Positions 45,179 to 55,727 of a stretch of DNA of 64,000 nucleotides are shown one piece after another (position 1 is the first letter of the stretch; each line of letters opens with the position of its first letter). The stretch comes from Paramyrothecium sp. XJ0827 (lineage: Eukaryota > Ascomycota > Sordariomycetes > Hypocreales > Stachybotryaceae): assembly GCA_020881915.1 (NCBI GenBank), contig JAJFPB010000014.1:248001-312000 (forward strand). Reading direction: 5' to 3'. Under the pieces are notes generated by a model. The model was not told where the DNA came from. It ran no database searches and saw only the letters and a program-made list of their open reading frames with translations. Made by a program: the position numbers and the translations under genes.

Positions 45179-46420
45179 ATGAAGGTCAACGCTCTCTTTA
45201 CCACGGCTGCCCTGTGCACCGTTGCCCTTGCCGAGGTTGCCGTGTACGGCCAGTGTGGCGGGTAAGTCTCGTGCGTCAGCGATCCATCCAGCCATAATAC
45301 TGACTCTTGTGTGTGCAGTACCGGCTACCAGGGCGAGACTGCTTGCGCCAGCGGCGCGAGCTGCAAGGAGTGGAACGCCTACTACCACCAGTGCGTTCCC
45401 GGCGCCGCCGAGGCCGCTCCCACCGCCGAGGTGCCTGCGCCTGCTCCCGAGCCCACCGCCACCGAGGCCGCCGAGGAGACTCAGCCCACCGAGGCTCCCG
45501 AGACTCCCGAGACTCCCGAAGTCCCTGAGGAGGAGGAAGAGGAGCCTGCTGAGGAGACCCCCGTTGAGGAGGAGCCTGCTGAGGAGACCCCCGTCGAGGA
45601 GGAACCCGCCGAGGAGACTCCCATTGAGGAAGAGCCCGAGGAGGAGACTCCTGTTGAGACTCCTGCTCCCTCTCCTAGCGCCCCCGCCGAGACTGCCGCT
45701 CCCGCTCCCCCGTCCGGCGGCACCCCTACCACCCCCGGCGCTGTCACCTCCGTCCTCCCCCAGGCCGCTGGCACCGTCGAGACCAACGAGCCTATCCGTG
45801 TTACTGGAGAGTTCGACGGTAAGATGCAGCTCTACGACCGTGACACCAACATCTGCCAGGGCCAGAACGAGGGTGGTGCCAAGGACACCATCTTCATCCT
45901 CGAGGACGGCGCCACCCTTTCCAACGTCATTGTCGGTCCTAACCAGGGCGAGGGCATTTACTGTGAAGGACAGTGCACCTTGAACAACGTCTGGTTCCAG
46001 GATGTCTGCGAGGACGCCATCAGCTTCAAGGGCAACGCCGCTACCTCCTACATCAACGGTGGCGGTGCGTTCCACGCCGACGACAAGATCATCCAGTTCA
46101 ACGGCGAGGGTACCATCCACGTCTCCAACTTCTACGCCGAGGACTACGGCAAGGTCGCCCGCTCGTGCGGCAACTGCGACGGCGGCTCCACCGGCCGCCA
46201 CTTCATCATGGAGAACGTCCACGCCGTCAACGGTGGCGAGCTCTGCGGTGTCAACGCCAACTTCGGCGACACCTGCGTCATCACCGGCAACTCGTGCCAG
46301 AACGAGGGCAAGTCCTGCACCATCTGGGAGGGTACCTCCGGCGGCGGCGAGCCCAAGAAGCTTGCCAGCAAGCCCGACGGCGAGACCTGCACTGCCCAGG
46401 ACCTCCGCGCCACCTGCTAA
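45179..46420 (+). CDS. Secreted pectate lyase, CBM1 plus PL3, with an acidic repeat linker
   Basis: Two exons, 45179-45261 and 45319-46420, around a 57-nt intron (GTAAGT...GCAG) inside the GQCGG motif of the CBM1. Product 394 residues. Signal peptide MKVNALFTTAALCTVALA. CBM1 follows (VAVYGQCGGTGYQGETACAS to YYHQCVPG, about 20-60). A linker of about 120 residues holds four EEEPAEETPVE-type repeats. The PL3 catalytic domain (about 185-394) has NICQGQNEGGAKDTIFILED, GIYCEGQCTLNNVWF, CEDAISFKG, HADDKIIQ and SCGNCDG. PL3 enzymes cleave polygalacturonate by beta-elimination with calcium. CBM1 binds cellulose, so the enzyme should act on plant cell walls. The coding part is markedly C-rich at third positions compared with its neighbours, as in highly expressed genes. 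Confidence 0.95.
45537..45662 (+). repeat. In-gene acidic repeat, four GAGGAGACYCCCGTTGAGG-like units
   Basis: Four imperfect 30-33 bp units encode EEEPAEETPVE in the linker of the pectate lyase. The fourth unit is altered (EEEPEEETPVE). Confidence 0.85.
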
Positions 46421-48521
46421 GCGGTTTCCCCGCGGGTTGGTGCTAGCTGAGAGTGTTATGTAAGGTCATGAAGGACTTGTTCTTGTACATATTTTAGACA
46501 ATAAGCAATGATAACCTTCTGGGTTCGTCCTCAACATCTGCACTGAGCCTGTCGTAGTGATTGTGATCAGAACGTAGTCCAAAGTGCAACGTATTAATGG
46601 TACCTGAACAAGCTCAGTAGCCGATAAGAGGTTCGGCAGTATCCTAATAGGCGTCCTAAACGACAGACGAGAGATGTACCAATATGAGCTTGTTCATGTA
46701 ACTTATGGCTTGAGGCCTGCTCCGTTCTGTACCACGAAATCCTGGAAGTACTCACCTATACCTCGTTATTACAACCGTGCTACGGGAGGGCCTTGCCCAT
46801 CCTGCGCCTATGAGAGATCGTATGTCCTGTTCGGGAGTCTCCGAGTGGTTAGTGATAGGTGGTTTTCTTGTTTATCTGGTGTCATTTGGGAAATTCGAGC
46901 TGATTAGAGGCCTGTTCATTTTTCAATTTAGCTATTCCATGGCCATGCCCATGTCTCAGAGGGATATGCTATTGTATAAATGACAGAATAGCTTATCTTT
47001 AACAGAATGCTGCGTGAAGACGCGAGTGAGAGCTCGACTGTTTCAAATCAAGGTGGGTAGCCAGCAAAGTATTTGCGACAATTTGGGCCTTTTTAACGAG
47101 TAATTGCAAAACCTAAGAATAGCCTTTTCATTTTGATTTGTGTGAGCAGCGCTGGTTTCCCTGGGCCTCATCACGAAGTGTCATCCAACCTAGTCCTATA
47201 GGGTAGCCTCAACAAGCGACGCCGAGTACGAGGAGGCAGCCTTGGGATCGTTGAGCAATGGAATACGATTGATATAGAATACTACGAATTCAATTTACAC
47301 CCTTCAATTAACACCTTGTGGAACTATGCTTGACTCCTAAAGGCACTCTTATTAACAGTCTTATTAGTTCTAGAATGCATGAGGATCCACCGGTTTCGAA
47401 AACATCGCGTCAAGCTGTCCTCGATTGCTTGCGCCAATCCCTCGCCCCATAACTTGCTGGACAGGGTTCGCTACAACGGGTTTGTGCGCTGCAATTCGCT
47501 GTCACTGCTTCAGGCGCGCTGCAACATTGTACAATATGTGCTTGGTAAAGAGCGGTGCAGGCTTTGCGTCCGACAACACGGCACATAATTGTGTTTACGT
47601 CGTCTCAGTCACCGATGCTGCGGAAATGTTCAACGATGAAGAACTCTCAGGTTTCGTCCTAGAATCTCGCCTGAACGGGGGGGGGGGGGGGGTGGGCTGT
47701 TTGAAACAACACCTTCCTAGTCCTCGGATCGCCGACATGGTTGTTTTTCCCACCTTGGACCAGTCCTACATTGCTTTCAAGCTCTATGATCACGCGGACC
47801 AGAAATTGTTCATAAAAATTTCGTGTAAGCTGCCGCATCCTTCTAGCTCTTTTGAGTCTTCCTGCAGTGGAAGCCTTCCGGTGGCGAGGCATGCGCTCAA
47901 ACTGTCTGCCTCCACTATGGTAAACCACTCATGATGGAGCTTTGCGCAGCGGGGCTTAGAGATGTGCATACCCTGAATTAAATGGGAATACGAGTTGGTC
48001 AATGATTCATCGAATCCCAGAGCTGAATCCTCCCCCGCCTGCCATCTCTTCAGGCTTGTCAAACGCTCTGCAGCATGGCTTGGGTATAGTGCTTGATGTC
48101 GTGAAGCGCTGAAGCATTCAAGTTTAAAATGATATATCATATTTACAGGTCCAGGCTGAAGCTACTACTTGAGCAGCCACCGTCTCAAATGTGTGGGCGG
48201 CATCAATTATACGGCATCTTCCATGCCACTGCACCAGAACATGGTCTCCACCACACAAAGGCTAGGCGCACAAGGCGCGATCGCCTGGACAATCGCAGCT
48301 GCTTGCAGGCTACGCAGCCCAACGCTAGCATCAGGCACAATTAGTGCATTCAGAGTGACGGCTAGCTGTGTCTGAGGCTTTACGTCATCTTCCGCCACAT
48401 CGCCGCGTGCCAAGAACGTGCATCATATGCCACTTTCTACCCCGGATCAGTCACTGTGATTCTTTTGAGTTTCGCACCGCCACAACCAAATTTCTTTGTC
48501 CCTCTTGGGAACCTTTTACAG
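46421..48521. other. Intergenic, about 2.1 kb, contains a G16 run
   Basis: A plus-strand frame of 169 codons (47425-47934) passes through the G16 run at 47677-47692 and has no recognisable motif, so it is not called. The promoter of the glycine-zipper gene lies at the right end. Confidence 0.5.
47677..47692. repeat. G16 homopolymer
   Basis: Sixteen consecutive G on the plus strand, followed by TGGG. Length is uncertain in most sequencing methods. Confidence 0.8.
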
Positions 48522-49079
48522 ATGCCTCTCGCCGACATAGCACGCGGTCTGAAAGAGCCGCGAAATATCACCGAGGACCTCGAGAAGAAGGTGGTCAACG
48601 AAGCAAAGGCTGCCAAAGAAGCCCAGGAAGCAGCCGATCTCTTCAAATATCAGGCGACCACTACGAATGACGAAGCAGAACGAGATGAGCTCTTGGCCAA
48701 GTCACGTGAAAGAGAGAAGGAAGCTCGCGCCCGCAGCAAAGAGGCACGTCGGATAGCCAGCGGTGCGTGGCAAGGAACTGTGAGCGGAGTCGGAATCGGC
48801 TCTGGGGTCGGGGCAGGAGTAGGCACGGTAGTCGGCACACTCGTCGGCACGATTGCTGCCATCCCCATGGCCGGCTTAGGCGCCTTGATCGGGCTTCCTG
48901 TCGGACTGATACATGGCCCGTTCTTCAAGATCGGTGGCGATCAAGCAGCAAAAGACCAGCCGCCTTCGGAAGACGAGCAACATCGTGCTGTCATCCAGGC
49001 TGTGAGCCAGCTCGACGAAGGGAAAGGAGAAGGAAACAAAACAAACGCTGGTGGGGACAAAGCGGATGGCGCAAGTTGA
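48522..49079 (+). CDS. Glycine-zipper protein of unknown function, 185 aa
   Basis: Single exon; I chose the ATG at 48522 (MPLADIARGLKEPRNITEDL). An in-frame ATG at 48456 adds 22 residues of Pro/Phe-rich sequence that looks like leader. Residues 15-78 are a highly charged helix, possibly coiled coil (AKAAKEAQEAADLF, LLAKSREREKEARARSKEAR). Residues 85-132 alternate Gly every third or fourth position (GVGIGSGVGAGVGTVVGTLV), a glycine zipper that could pack as paired membrane helices, ending GLPVGLIHGPF. The C-terminus is hydrophilic. Such proteins are widespread in Sordariomycetes genomes without assigned function. Membrane association is inferred from the hydrophobic zipper. No neighbour suggests a pathway. 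Confidence 0.7.
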   Translation: MPLADIARGLKEPRNITEDLEKKVVNEAKAAKEAQEAADLFKYQATTTNDEAERDELLAKSREREKEARARSKEARRIASGAWQGTVSGVGIGSGVGAGVGTVVGTLVGTIAAIPMAGLGALIGLPVGLIHGPFFKIGGDQAAKDQPPSEDEQHRAVIQAVSQLDEGKGEGNKTNAGGDKADGAS

Positions 49080-49569
49080 GATCCGATACCTCATGATGTT
49101 CTACCATAAATTATTGCTGGAAGAATTTGTTGCACATCGGGTGGCTTGTCAGTGTCACCGCAAATGAGCCCAAAGGAGACCATAACCTCCTTGGGACGGC
49201 CAATTGGTTTTTAATGATTCTTCAAATATACCCGTATGGGAGATGATAGAAGTTACGAAGGATAGCTATCTCAGGTGGATATTCCTCTGTTGGAAACTGG
49301 CATTACCACTATCTTTACCCTAAAATCCGAGATTTAGAATGAGTAATAAGCACAATGACTACGATTCATGATTAATCACGTTTACCGCACAGTTCAAAGT
49401 CCAAATATCGACACCTCATGGTGATGGAGTTATTTGTCAAGAAGCCATCTTCACAGCAGGGCCTGTTTCTATTTTCTCTCCGTCTATGCTGTAACACCGT
49501 ATCTATGGTAAGTGGCCAAATGTAATAAGCTACGTACGTAGCGATGCATTTCTTAAAGAGGTGTGTCAG
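49080..49569. other. Intergenic, nothing supported
   Basis: AT-rich stretches and stops in all frames. It may hold upstream exons of the small gene that follows, for example a donor ATGGTAAGT at 49504. Confidence 0.5.
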
Positions 49570-49994
49570 CCAGAAAGAAGCTCAGGCGGTACTCTTTGTT
49601 CTTACCGAGTTCACGGAGTGACTAACTCCTGCAGCTTAAACCCCTTCCGCGTCCTCCACCGCACCGTCGTTGATGTCACCAAAGACAGAAATACTGGAGA
49701 CATCCACTACTTCATCTGCGAAGTTTACAAGCTGCCTGGGTACCACATCTGGCTGCAAAGCTACATGTCAATACAAGAACTCCAAAGCGTAGCTGTACGC
49801 CTAGCTATCCCCCGCAGAGCAACCAGTGGCGTTTTGGCCCTGTCAACTGGGGCAATGGTGTTGGACTTGCCTGTACTTTGATTGGTGGTTTTCTTGCAAC
49901 CAGAGCCGTAGCAGCACTCGAGAACAAAATCAAGAGAAGAATTGGGAAGTTCATGATCGCAAACGTGTTGTCGAATCGCCGGAGGAGGGGTTAA
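49570..49994 (+). CDS. Possible small membrane protein gene, 5' end unresolved
   Basis: An exon from about 49636 (LNPFRVLHRTVVDVTK, DIHYFICEVYKLPG) joins, over an intron with donor GTACCA and acceptor CGCAGAG, to QWRFGPVNWGNGVGLACTLI followed by GGFLATRAVAALENKIKRRI. The stop is TAA at 49992. The join keeps frame. The C-terminal half has one hydrophobic helix followed by a basic segment. A further intron (GTACTC to CTGCAG, 46 nt, with CTAAC) probably precedes the first exon. No ATG in frame is seen, so the N-terminus is missing or lies in further upstream exons. Family not recognised. Could be a relic. Confidence 0.4.
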
Positions 49995-51659
49995 TGGGGG
50001 TGAAGACAGGAATATCTGGGATGAGGGATTTATGTACAGTGAAATGCGCTGCGATGACAGAAGATTCTTCAATATAAATAGAATGACCGGTAGAACTGAT
50101 CAGGTCGTAAATATGCCATTCGGGTAATGATCGAATGCGAACTCGTCATATGACGCTCAGCTTTTGTCTCAACTACATGAGGTTACCATATTTAGCATGC
50201 TCGACTTTCCCAATTTGGACCCTCATGTTCCGTTGACGGTGGCTCATTGTCTCAGGTGGTTCAAATCATGGGAGTTGATTTGCGCCTCTCCTAACCCAAA
50301 TGTTGAACAGCAGACGCCAATGCATGCATGGGGCTACTTCAATGAGTAATGATTGCCCTTGGGTTACGAAGCCACCAGGGTCTAATCACACTCTTGTGTT
50401 GCAATGAACGAATGAAAGGAATTAGGGTAATGTTGTGACTACCATTAGCGCCGTTGTCGGCAGGCAAATCTCGGTTGACTGAGACATACCGCCGGCTGAG
50501 CTGCTCCTATGCCGGATTAGCAGTCAGAGGCGCAACAGAGAATTCAAACATTGATGTCTCCTCCTGAAGGTTAGGACTTAGGGGTTCTCGCCAAGTCAAA
50601 CATCGTCGCTCTTACATTTTGCCTCGAAGGTAAGGAAAGAAGGAGTGCTATTGTGGGATTGAAATCACTGTCATAGGTGTAGCCCAAGTTTTATGCCTCG
50701 CATTATGCATTCTCACAAAGTAGCAGCCTCTACGCAAGTGTTGCTGTTGAACGACTGACCCACTGTCAGGTGATTCGGGCTCAAACATGTTTTTTACGAT
50801 GTCATGTAAGTCTCTAATTACAGAAGCCGAAGTATGATAAGGCTTATCGAGTCTTAAGCGTTTAATTGCCCTCCGGTATTGTCAGCCTTCCACTGACGGC
50901 TAGATTATTGGAACGGAGGACCTTTGGGGGCAAAAGGCGACGCCGGTGGAAGTATTGGGATGATCCACTAGTATGCTAAGAATGGCTCAATTGGTAAAAC
51001 GTTGGAGGAGGCAGTGCTGTACTTGATTGTTGGCCAAAAGAAGTTGCGTCAAGCGAATGCCTATGGACAGTTACAAGATAGGACAACACGGGTCCGTATT
51101 GTGAGCTGAAAACCACTCCATTCAGTCCATGTTCCTGCATAGGAAGCGAGGATTGGCCGGCTTGTAATTGAATATGCCGCACGAAAACGCGTGTCTTTTC
51201 TCCTTCACTGTGCCTAGTGGGCGGTCCATGACGAGAACCCTATAAGCCGAGCTAAGCTAACCCTCAGTGTTTCGAGCCCTTCATGCTTATTTAGGGAATG
51301 AAACCAGCTCACCCCCTTGATTGCTCCAAGTCGCGTGGAATGTAGCTGTGGCATAGTGCCTTTCCCAGTATCTGCAAGTATAAGACAACTTTACCATATC
51401 TCCCGACTTCGGATGCGTTTGTTAAGGGATGGCAAAGTCATCCAAGAAGGACACCTCTAGCGTACTCTGTATCAAGTTACTGGCATACAGATAGTCACTG
51501 CAGCTATGTCCTAGAAAATACTGTTTACACTGAATACAAAAAGTGATCTAGCTCTCATCATCCGAACTAGACTAATCGTAGCGGGCAAGGAGAAAACTGA
51601 TCAATCATGAACTTGGGCGTACAGACGATAAAGCCTCAATTGCGCCTACAGAGGGTGAG
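49995..51659. other. Intergenic, about 1.6 kb, no supported gene
   Basis: Only short frames (68 codons or less). No repeats or RNA genes recognised. Confidence 0.55.
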
Positions 51660-52850
51660 ATGGCAATCCTTCAGCTTCTTCGTCTGAAACACCGGCCCTT
51701 GGGCTATCTACTCACTCACCTCCCTCTTCCTAACCACAGAATGCTTCTGTTGGTTAACCGAGAGCAAGACGGTGTGAGTCGAGATGCGAGTCAGCTTCTT
51801 GCCCTTGGCTCACAGACTACAAAAGCCCAACTAGATTTCTACTTTGATGAATGGGCCAAGCCTCCATCTGAATGAAGAGCGGCGAGACGTAATGTTCTTT
51901 TGAAGGCAGCATGACGGCGTTTGCAGGTCCTATCTGGCGAGAGCTTTGTGTTGACTGCTGTGGCATCCATCTCAAACACCGCTACCTCGAATGATGAAAC
52001 GATTGACTGGGACCAAGACTCTGAAGCAGATTCTCCAAACCAAGGCAAGACCAACCAAGATTTTGTGGTAGACCATCTAGCCGAAGTCGAGATGGACCAT
52101 ATTCTAGACTTGATAAAACTTTGGCCCGGCCCAAATTCGACTGGAAAGACCCGAACACTCCATTTGCGGGAACTCGCACAGAACGACGTGACTTTATCAA
52201 GACAAGCTAAACGTTGTTCGCGAGGAGAATGGAGATCGCCATCCCATCCACCTTATCCACGAGCTTCTCTGCGGTACAGAGCCATGGACAAATGGAAGTT
52301 GCGGAGGCAGCTGTCAGCGTTTCAATGTGAGCTCTTAATCTTCTGCGCATTGGGGCTTGGTCCTGAGCCCTCTGCAGATACTCTGGCCACTGCCAGCTTC
52401 AAATGCCGCCCCGTGACTGAAGGCTGAAATTCTTCTGGAGCTGGCTCACGGCCTTCGTCAGCCGTCATCTCCCCTACTTGTCGCGGGCAAAACAATCGAG
52501 CAGAAGTCTTATCACAAATTTATCTTGTGTTTCTGCGACAATCGATACTTTCTCCGCGGCAGATTCAGGCCTGCCTGATTGTTTCATTCAGAGCGACCGT
52601 GTCATACAATGGGGAGAAAACAGGACCAGAGTCTGCTGGTATGCGACAGAGCCAGCAGTCAGCACCCCCAGAGACTACCGATGACCTAGCAATTGCATCT
52701 GTTGAGACAAAATTCGACAGCTTCCCGAGCCAGCCACCCGGTGTTTCCGCACCAGGGCCCGTAGAGGGTTTTGGGTTGGCCTCTCATCCCGAAATATCTA
52801 CCAGTACAGCATGGTACAGAAATATGGAATCTTCCCCGTTTTAGTTGTGG
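51660..52850 (+). other. Possible decayed gene, several short coding-like frames
   Basis: Consecutive plus-strand pieces look protein-like but change frame. They are 51660-51875 (GYLLTHLPLPNHRMLLLVNR), then from about 51921 (ASISNTATSNDETIDWDQDS, HLAEVEMDHILDLIKLW), then about 52430-52690 (FVSRHLPYLSRAKQSSRSL; RYFLRGRF in another frame). The second piece follows TTTGCAG at 51940, an acceptor-like site. Length, order and composition suggest a multi-exon regulatory or STAND-type protein or its relic. No signature motif is visible, so I assign no family. Confidence 0.3.
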
Positions 52851-53432
52851 AACTTTTTCATATGACGAGAGAAGTAGTCGGGGTATCTGGGTATGTCGAG
52901 GGTTAGGCTGACCATCATTTGATGGTTACATAGTGACCTGGGGTCGCCATCGACCACTTGACTTATGCTGTTAATGGCATGGTCGGATTTCCCCTTTTGC
53001 AAATGGAAAATGGTAAATGGCATTTGCTCATTTCAGACAGAATCGCTACAGTGCTATCAATTGATTTGCTTCATCTCCTTTATCCTCAGTCCCAGTGTCT
53101 GGTGTTCGTCGGTCAGTGTGTCTCCAGCTTCAATACGTTCCAGCCATTTCCAATATAATGCATGATAGCAGACCATCCTACGTTCTTATCGCCACTTCAA
53201 CCAATTTGTACCTTCTGACAGATGAGTTGGGCACAGCCAAGCGGAGAATGCTACATCAAGCGTATCACGAATGGCAAAAGGTTGGACGGTGAGCATTGGG
53301 ATACATTAAAAGATTTGTCCAACTTCGTTTGCTGTATTTTCATAAAGGAATCGCAGGGTATATATAGATAGGGAACCATTATTACATAGACATTCCGCCC
53401 GGGAATGACCCAAACTCGTGCCGCATCCGTTA
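52851..53432. other. Intergenic, nothing supported
   Basis: 3' flank of the TRP-like gene. Short frames only. Confidence 0.55.
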
Positions 53433-55727
53433 TCAATGCAGACCAATTGCACTCAGTGCTTGCTTGTACCATGAGGACTGTCTGCTCGATCGCGCCCACG
53501 GACGACTATCATCAGCTGCCTCCTGGTCACCAGTGCCCCAATCAAGACGTCTGTTACTGGTGTAGTATTGATCCGCCTCTCGAGTCGAATAGTCAACCCC
53601 AGGGCTACCGATGTACATATCGATTGAGGAACCAGTTTCACTACATCTGGCATTGGCTGGGTGGCTCTCCTGTGAAGGCGACTCGGTTGCTTGCGGTCGA
53701 ATCAGGTGAGCATCGGCTGATCCAGATTGACTGCTCCCATCGGATATACCAGACAAAGGACTTGCGATACGCTTGGAGCCAGAATATGATAACCGCGAGG
53801 TAGGAGTGCTTGGGGCGTGGATCGAAGGTTGTGATCTGATATCAAGCCGTAGCGTACTTGGAGTTCCTGATCTCGCCGTTGGTACAAGGCGCACAGTCCG
53901 GCAGGCATCAAAATTAACACTTTGGCGGATGTAAGAATCTGGTCGTTCCGGGAGCTCCGGAGATGGCTGTTGTCGAACACGGAGCTGGCGAAGATTATAT
54001 ACCTTGGAGCTGTCAGTACGGACGCGACATCTGATCATGTCCTGTTAACTCACCGGAGGCCTGTCTTCCTGTGTCGCGGCGGGTACGCAAAGCTTGAAGA
54101 GTCGTACAATATTGGGCACAAGGATGGCACAGATCAAGAGCATGCCCTGCAATAGTAAAGAGATATACCCTAGGATGCTCTTGGTCGACAACGACACCTG
54201 AAGCTCAGGGATGAATCCTACCAGAAGCAACACGGTGCATAACCTGCCAAGCGCACAAACAACGGTGGTCGAAAGGCAAGCATGAGTGCGCAAAGTAGCC
54301 AGAGCCATCAAAAAGCCCATTTCGCAGAGAATCAAGATTGTGACCTGAGCAACACCCGATATTTGCAGGCCACCAATAGCAAGGCCTCTGATGAAGACCA
54401 AGGTGAAATGAATAAGAGCCATCATCTCGTGATTAGCATCCTGTGCAGGCAACGTCTCATATCGTTTCGAGGTCCCGAGAACAAAAATGCCGAGATTGCG
54501 CGTGGGCAGTTGCATGAATAGCCAGCAGAAGCAAGCCACAATGACGACGATGAAGATGGATGACATGGATATGAAGGAAGCCGGTAGGCGGCCGACGTGG
54601 TCGATCTGATACGCCGACAAGGCTATGATTGGCTGCAAGAAGTATGACAAGGTGACATGTAATACTTGGACGAGCAGCTTGCGAATATGGAACGACTTAT
54701 CTTGTCCATCATCCGACTCATTGGATTCCTGTGATTTTGGCTGAAGCATCTGATGAATGCAGCAGAAGAGGGTAACAAGTCCAACGACGATCGCTAGAAG
54801 CACGAGCATGTTGTACCAGGTCTCCATCGTCATGGGCGCTCCCAAGTGCTGCGTCATAAGCTCTAAGCCATAAGTGCCTCCATAGGTCCCGTTGATTTCG
54901 TAGATGCCGTCCTGAATACCGTAGTAACTCCAGCCTCCAATAAAGGCATTTGAGCTGCTGAAAAGCGAGAACCAGTTTAAGAAACTGACGGCAGGTTGAT
55001 AGAATCCGGGATACCGGAGGCTAAGGCTGCCCGTGAGGAAGGCGAAGTGAAGAAGTTGGATGCAGTCCCCAACGGCTTCGAGGGACGGTCGGCGACGTTG
55101 AGTGTTAGACGAGCTTTCTGAATCTGTGTCTATGCGGAGTACACCCTGGTCCCCAAGGTAGTACTGAAAATAACTGGATACCAATACCGTAATGAGGACG
55201 GCCCATGGTAGATACTGGAGCAGCCCACTCACTGGTGGCTTAATCTCGGGGGTGATGTTGGAGGTGATGCACACGACCGTCCCTGAATCATCCGGGCCGT
55301 GGAGGCGAAAGTCCAGATGCAAAGACGACAAGGGGTACAGCTTGTCGAGCTCTTTCGTGATAAGCACACTGGTTCGGTCCCAAGGAATGCGGATGGCTTC
55401 CTGCGCGCCAGTGTTGCTCGAGACTGGGTTTGCGGGCATGCAGGACGCGTTCAGCAAGAGCTCGCTCGAGACAGACTGCCACGGCAGTACTGTGTTTACT
55501 TCTACAGCCGTGATTTGGGGAAGCTTCTCGCAATTAATGGACCCCAAGGCGATTTCCGCCTTCATGATGGCTTTGCTGCTCGATTTGCCGGGCTCGAGGT
55601 GCACCGAGAGGGACTCCCAAGCCCATGCTGGATGGTCCACCGTGAAGCCATCACAGTGCTTGTGTTGGACGTATGCGCCGAAAGCCGGCAGCGCAGCGAC
55701 AGCGGGGACAAAAAGACCGGGCCGCAT
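53433..55727 (-). CDS. TRP-like membrane protein (Pkd2/flavin-carrier superfamily) with ML-like domain
   Basis: Two exons, 54054-55727 and 53433-54002, around a 51-nt intron. The donor is GTGAGT; the acceptor is the AAG seven bases beyond a CAG that would cause an immediate stop. Product 747 residues. I start at the ATG at 55727, which opens a signal peptide (MRPGLFVPAVAALPAFGAY); the ATG at 55847 adds 40 residues without a signal. Residues about 20-170 form a luminal ML-like domain with Cys pairs (HKHCDGF, INCEKLP, NASCMP). About eight or nine helices follow, including GDCIQLLHFAFLTGSLSLRY and SFLNWFSLFSSSNAF, a hallmark of fungal TRP-like proteins. The Ser/Thr/Pro-rich tail (about 190 residues) is cytosolic. 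Relatives act in calcium signalling, cell-wall stress and FAD/heme transport; the exact role is unknown. Confidence 0.87.

Noticed and set aside
45222..45983. 253-codon Pro/Arg-rich frame
   Set aside because: Alternative frame of the acidic repeat in the pectate lyase; composition is a by-product of the GAG/CCC repeats.
45119..46222. 367-codon Gly/Leu-rich minus frame
   Set aside because: Antisense of the pectate lyase, caused by its GC-rich codon use.
47425..47934. 169-codon plus-strand frame
   Set aside because: It passes through a G16 run of uncertain length and shows no motif.
53405..53803. 132-codon plus-strand frame
   Set aside because: Opposite strand of the TRP-like gene tail, which joins the upstream exon in phase.
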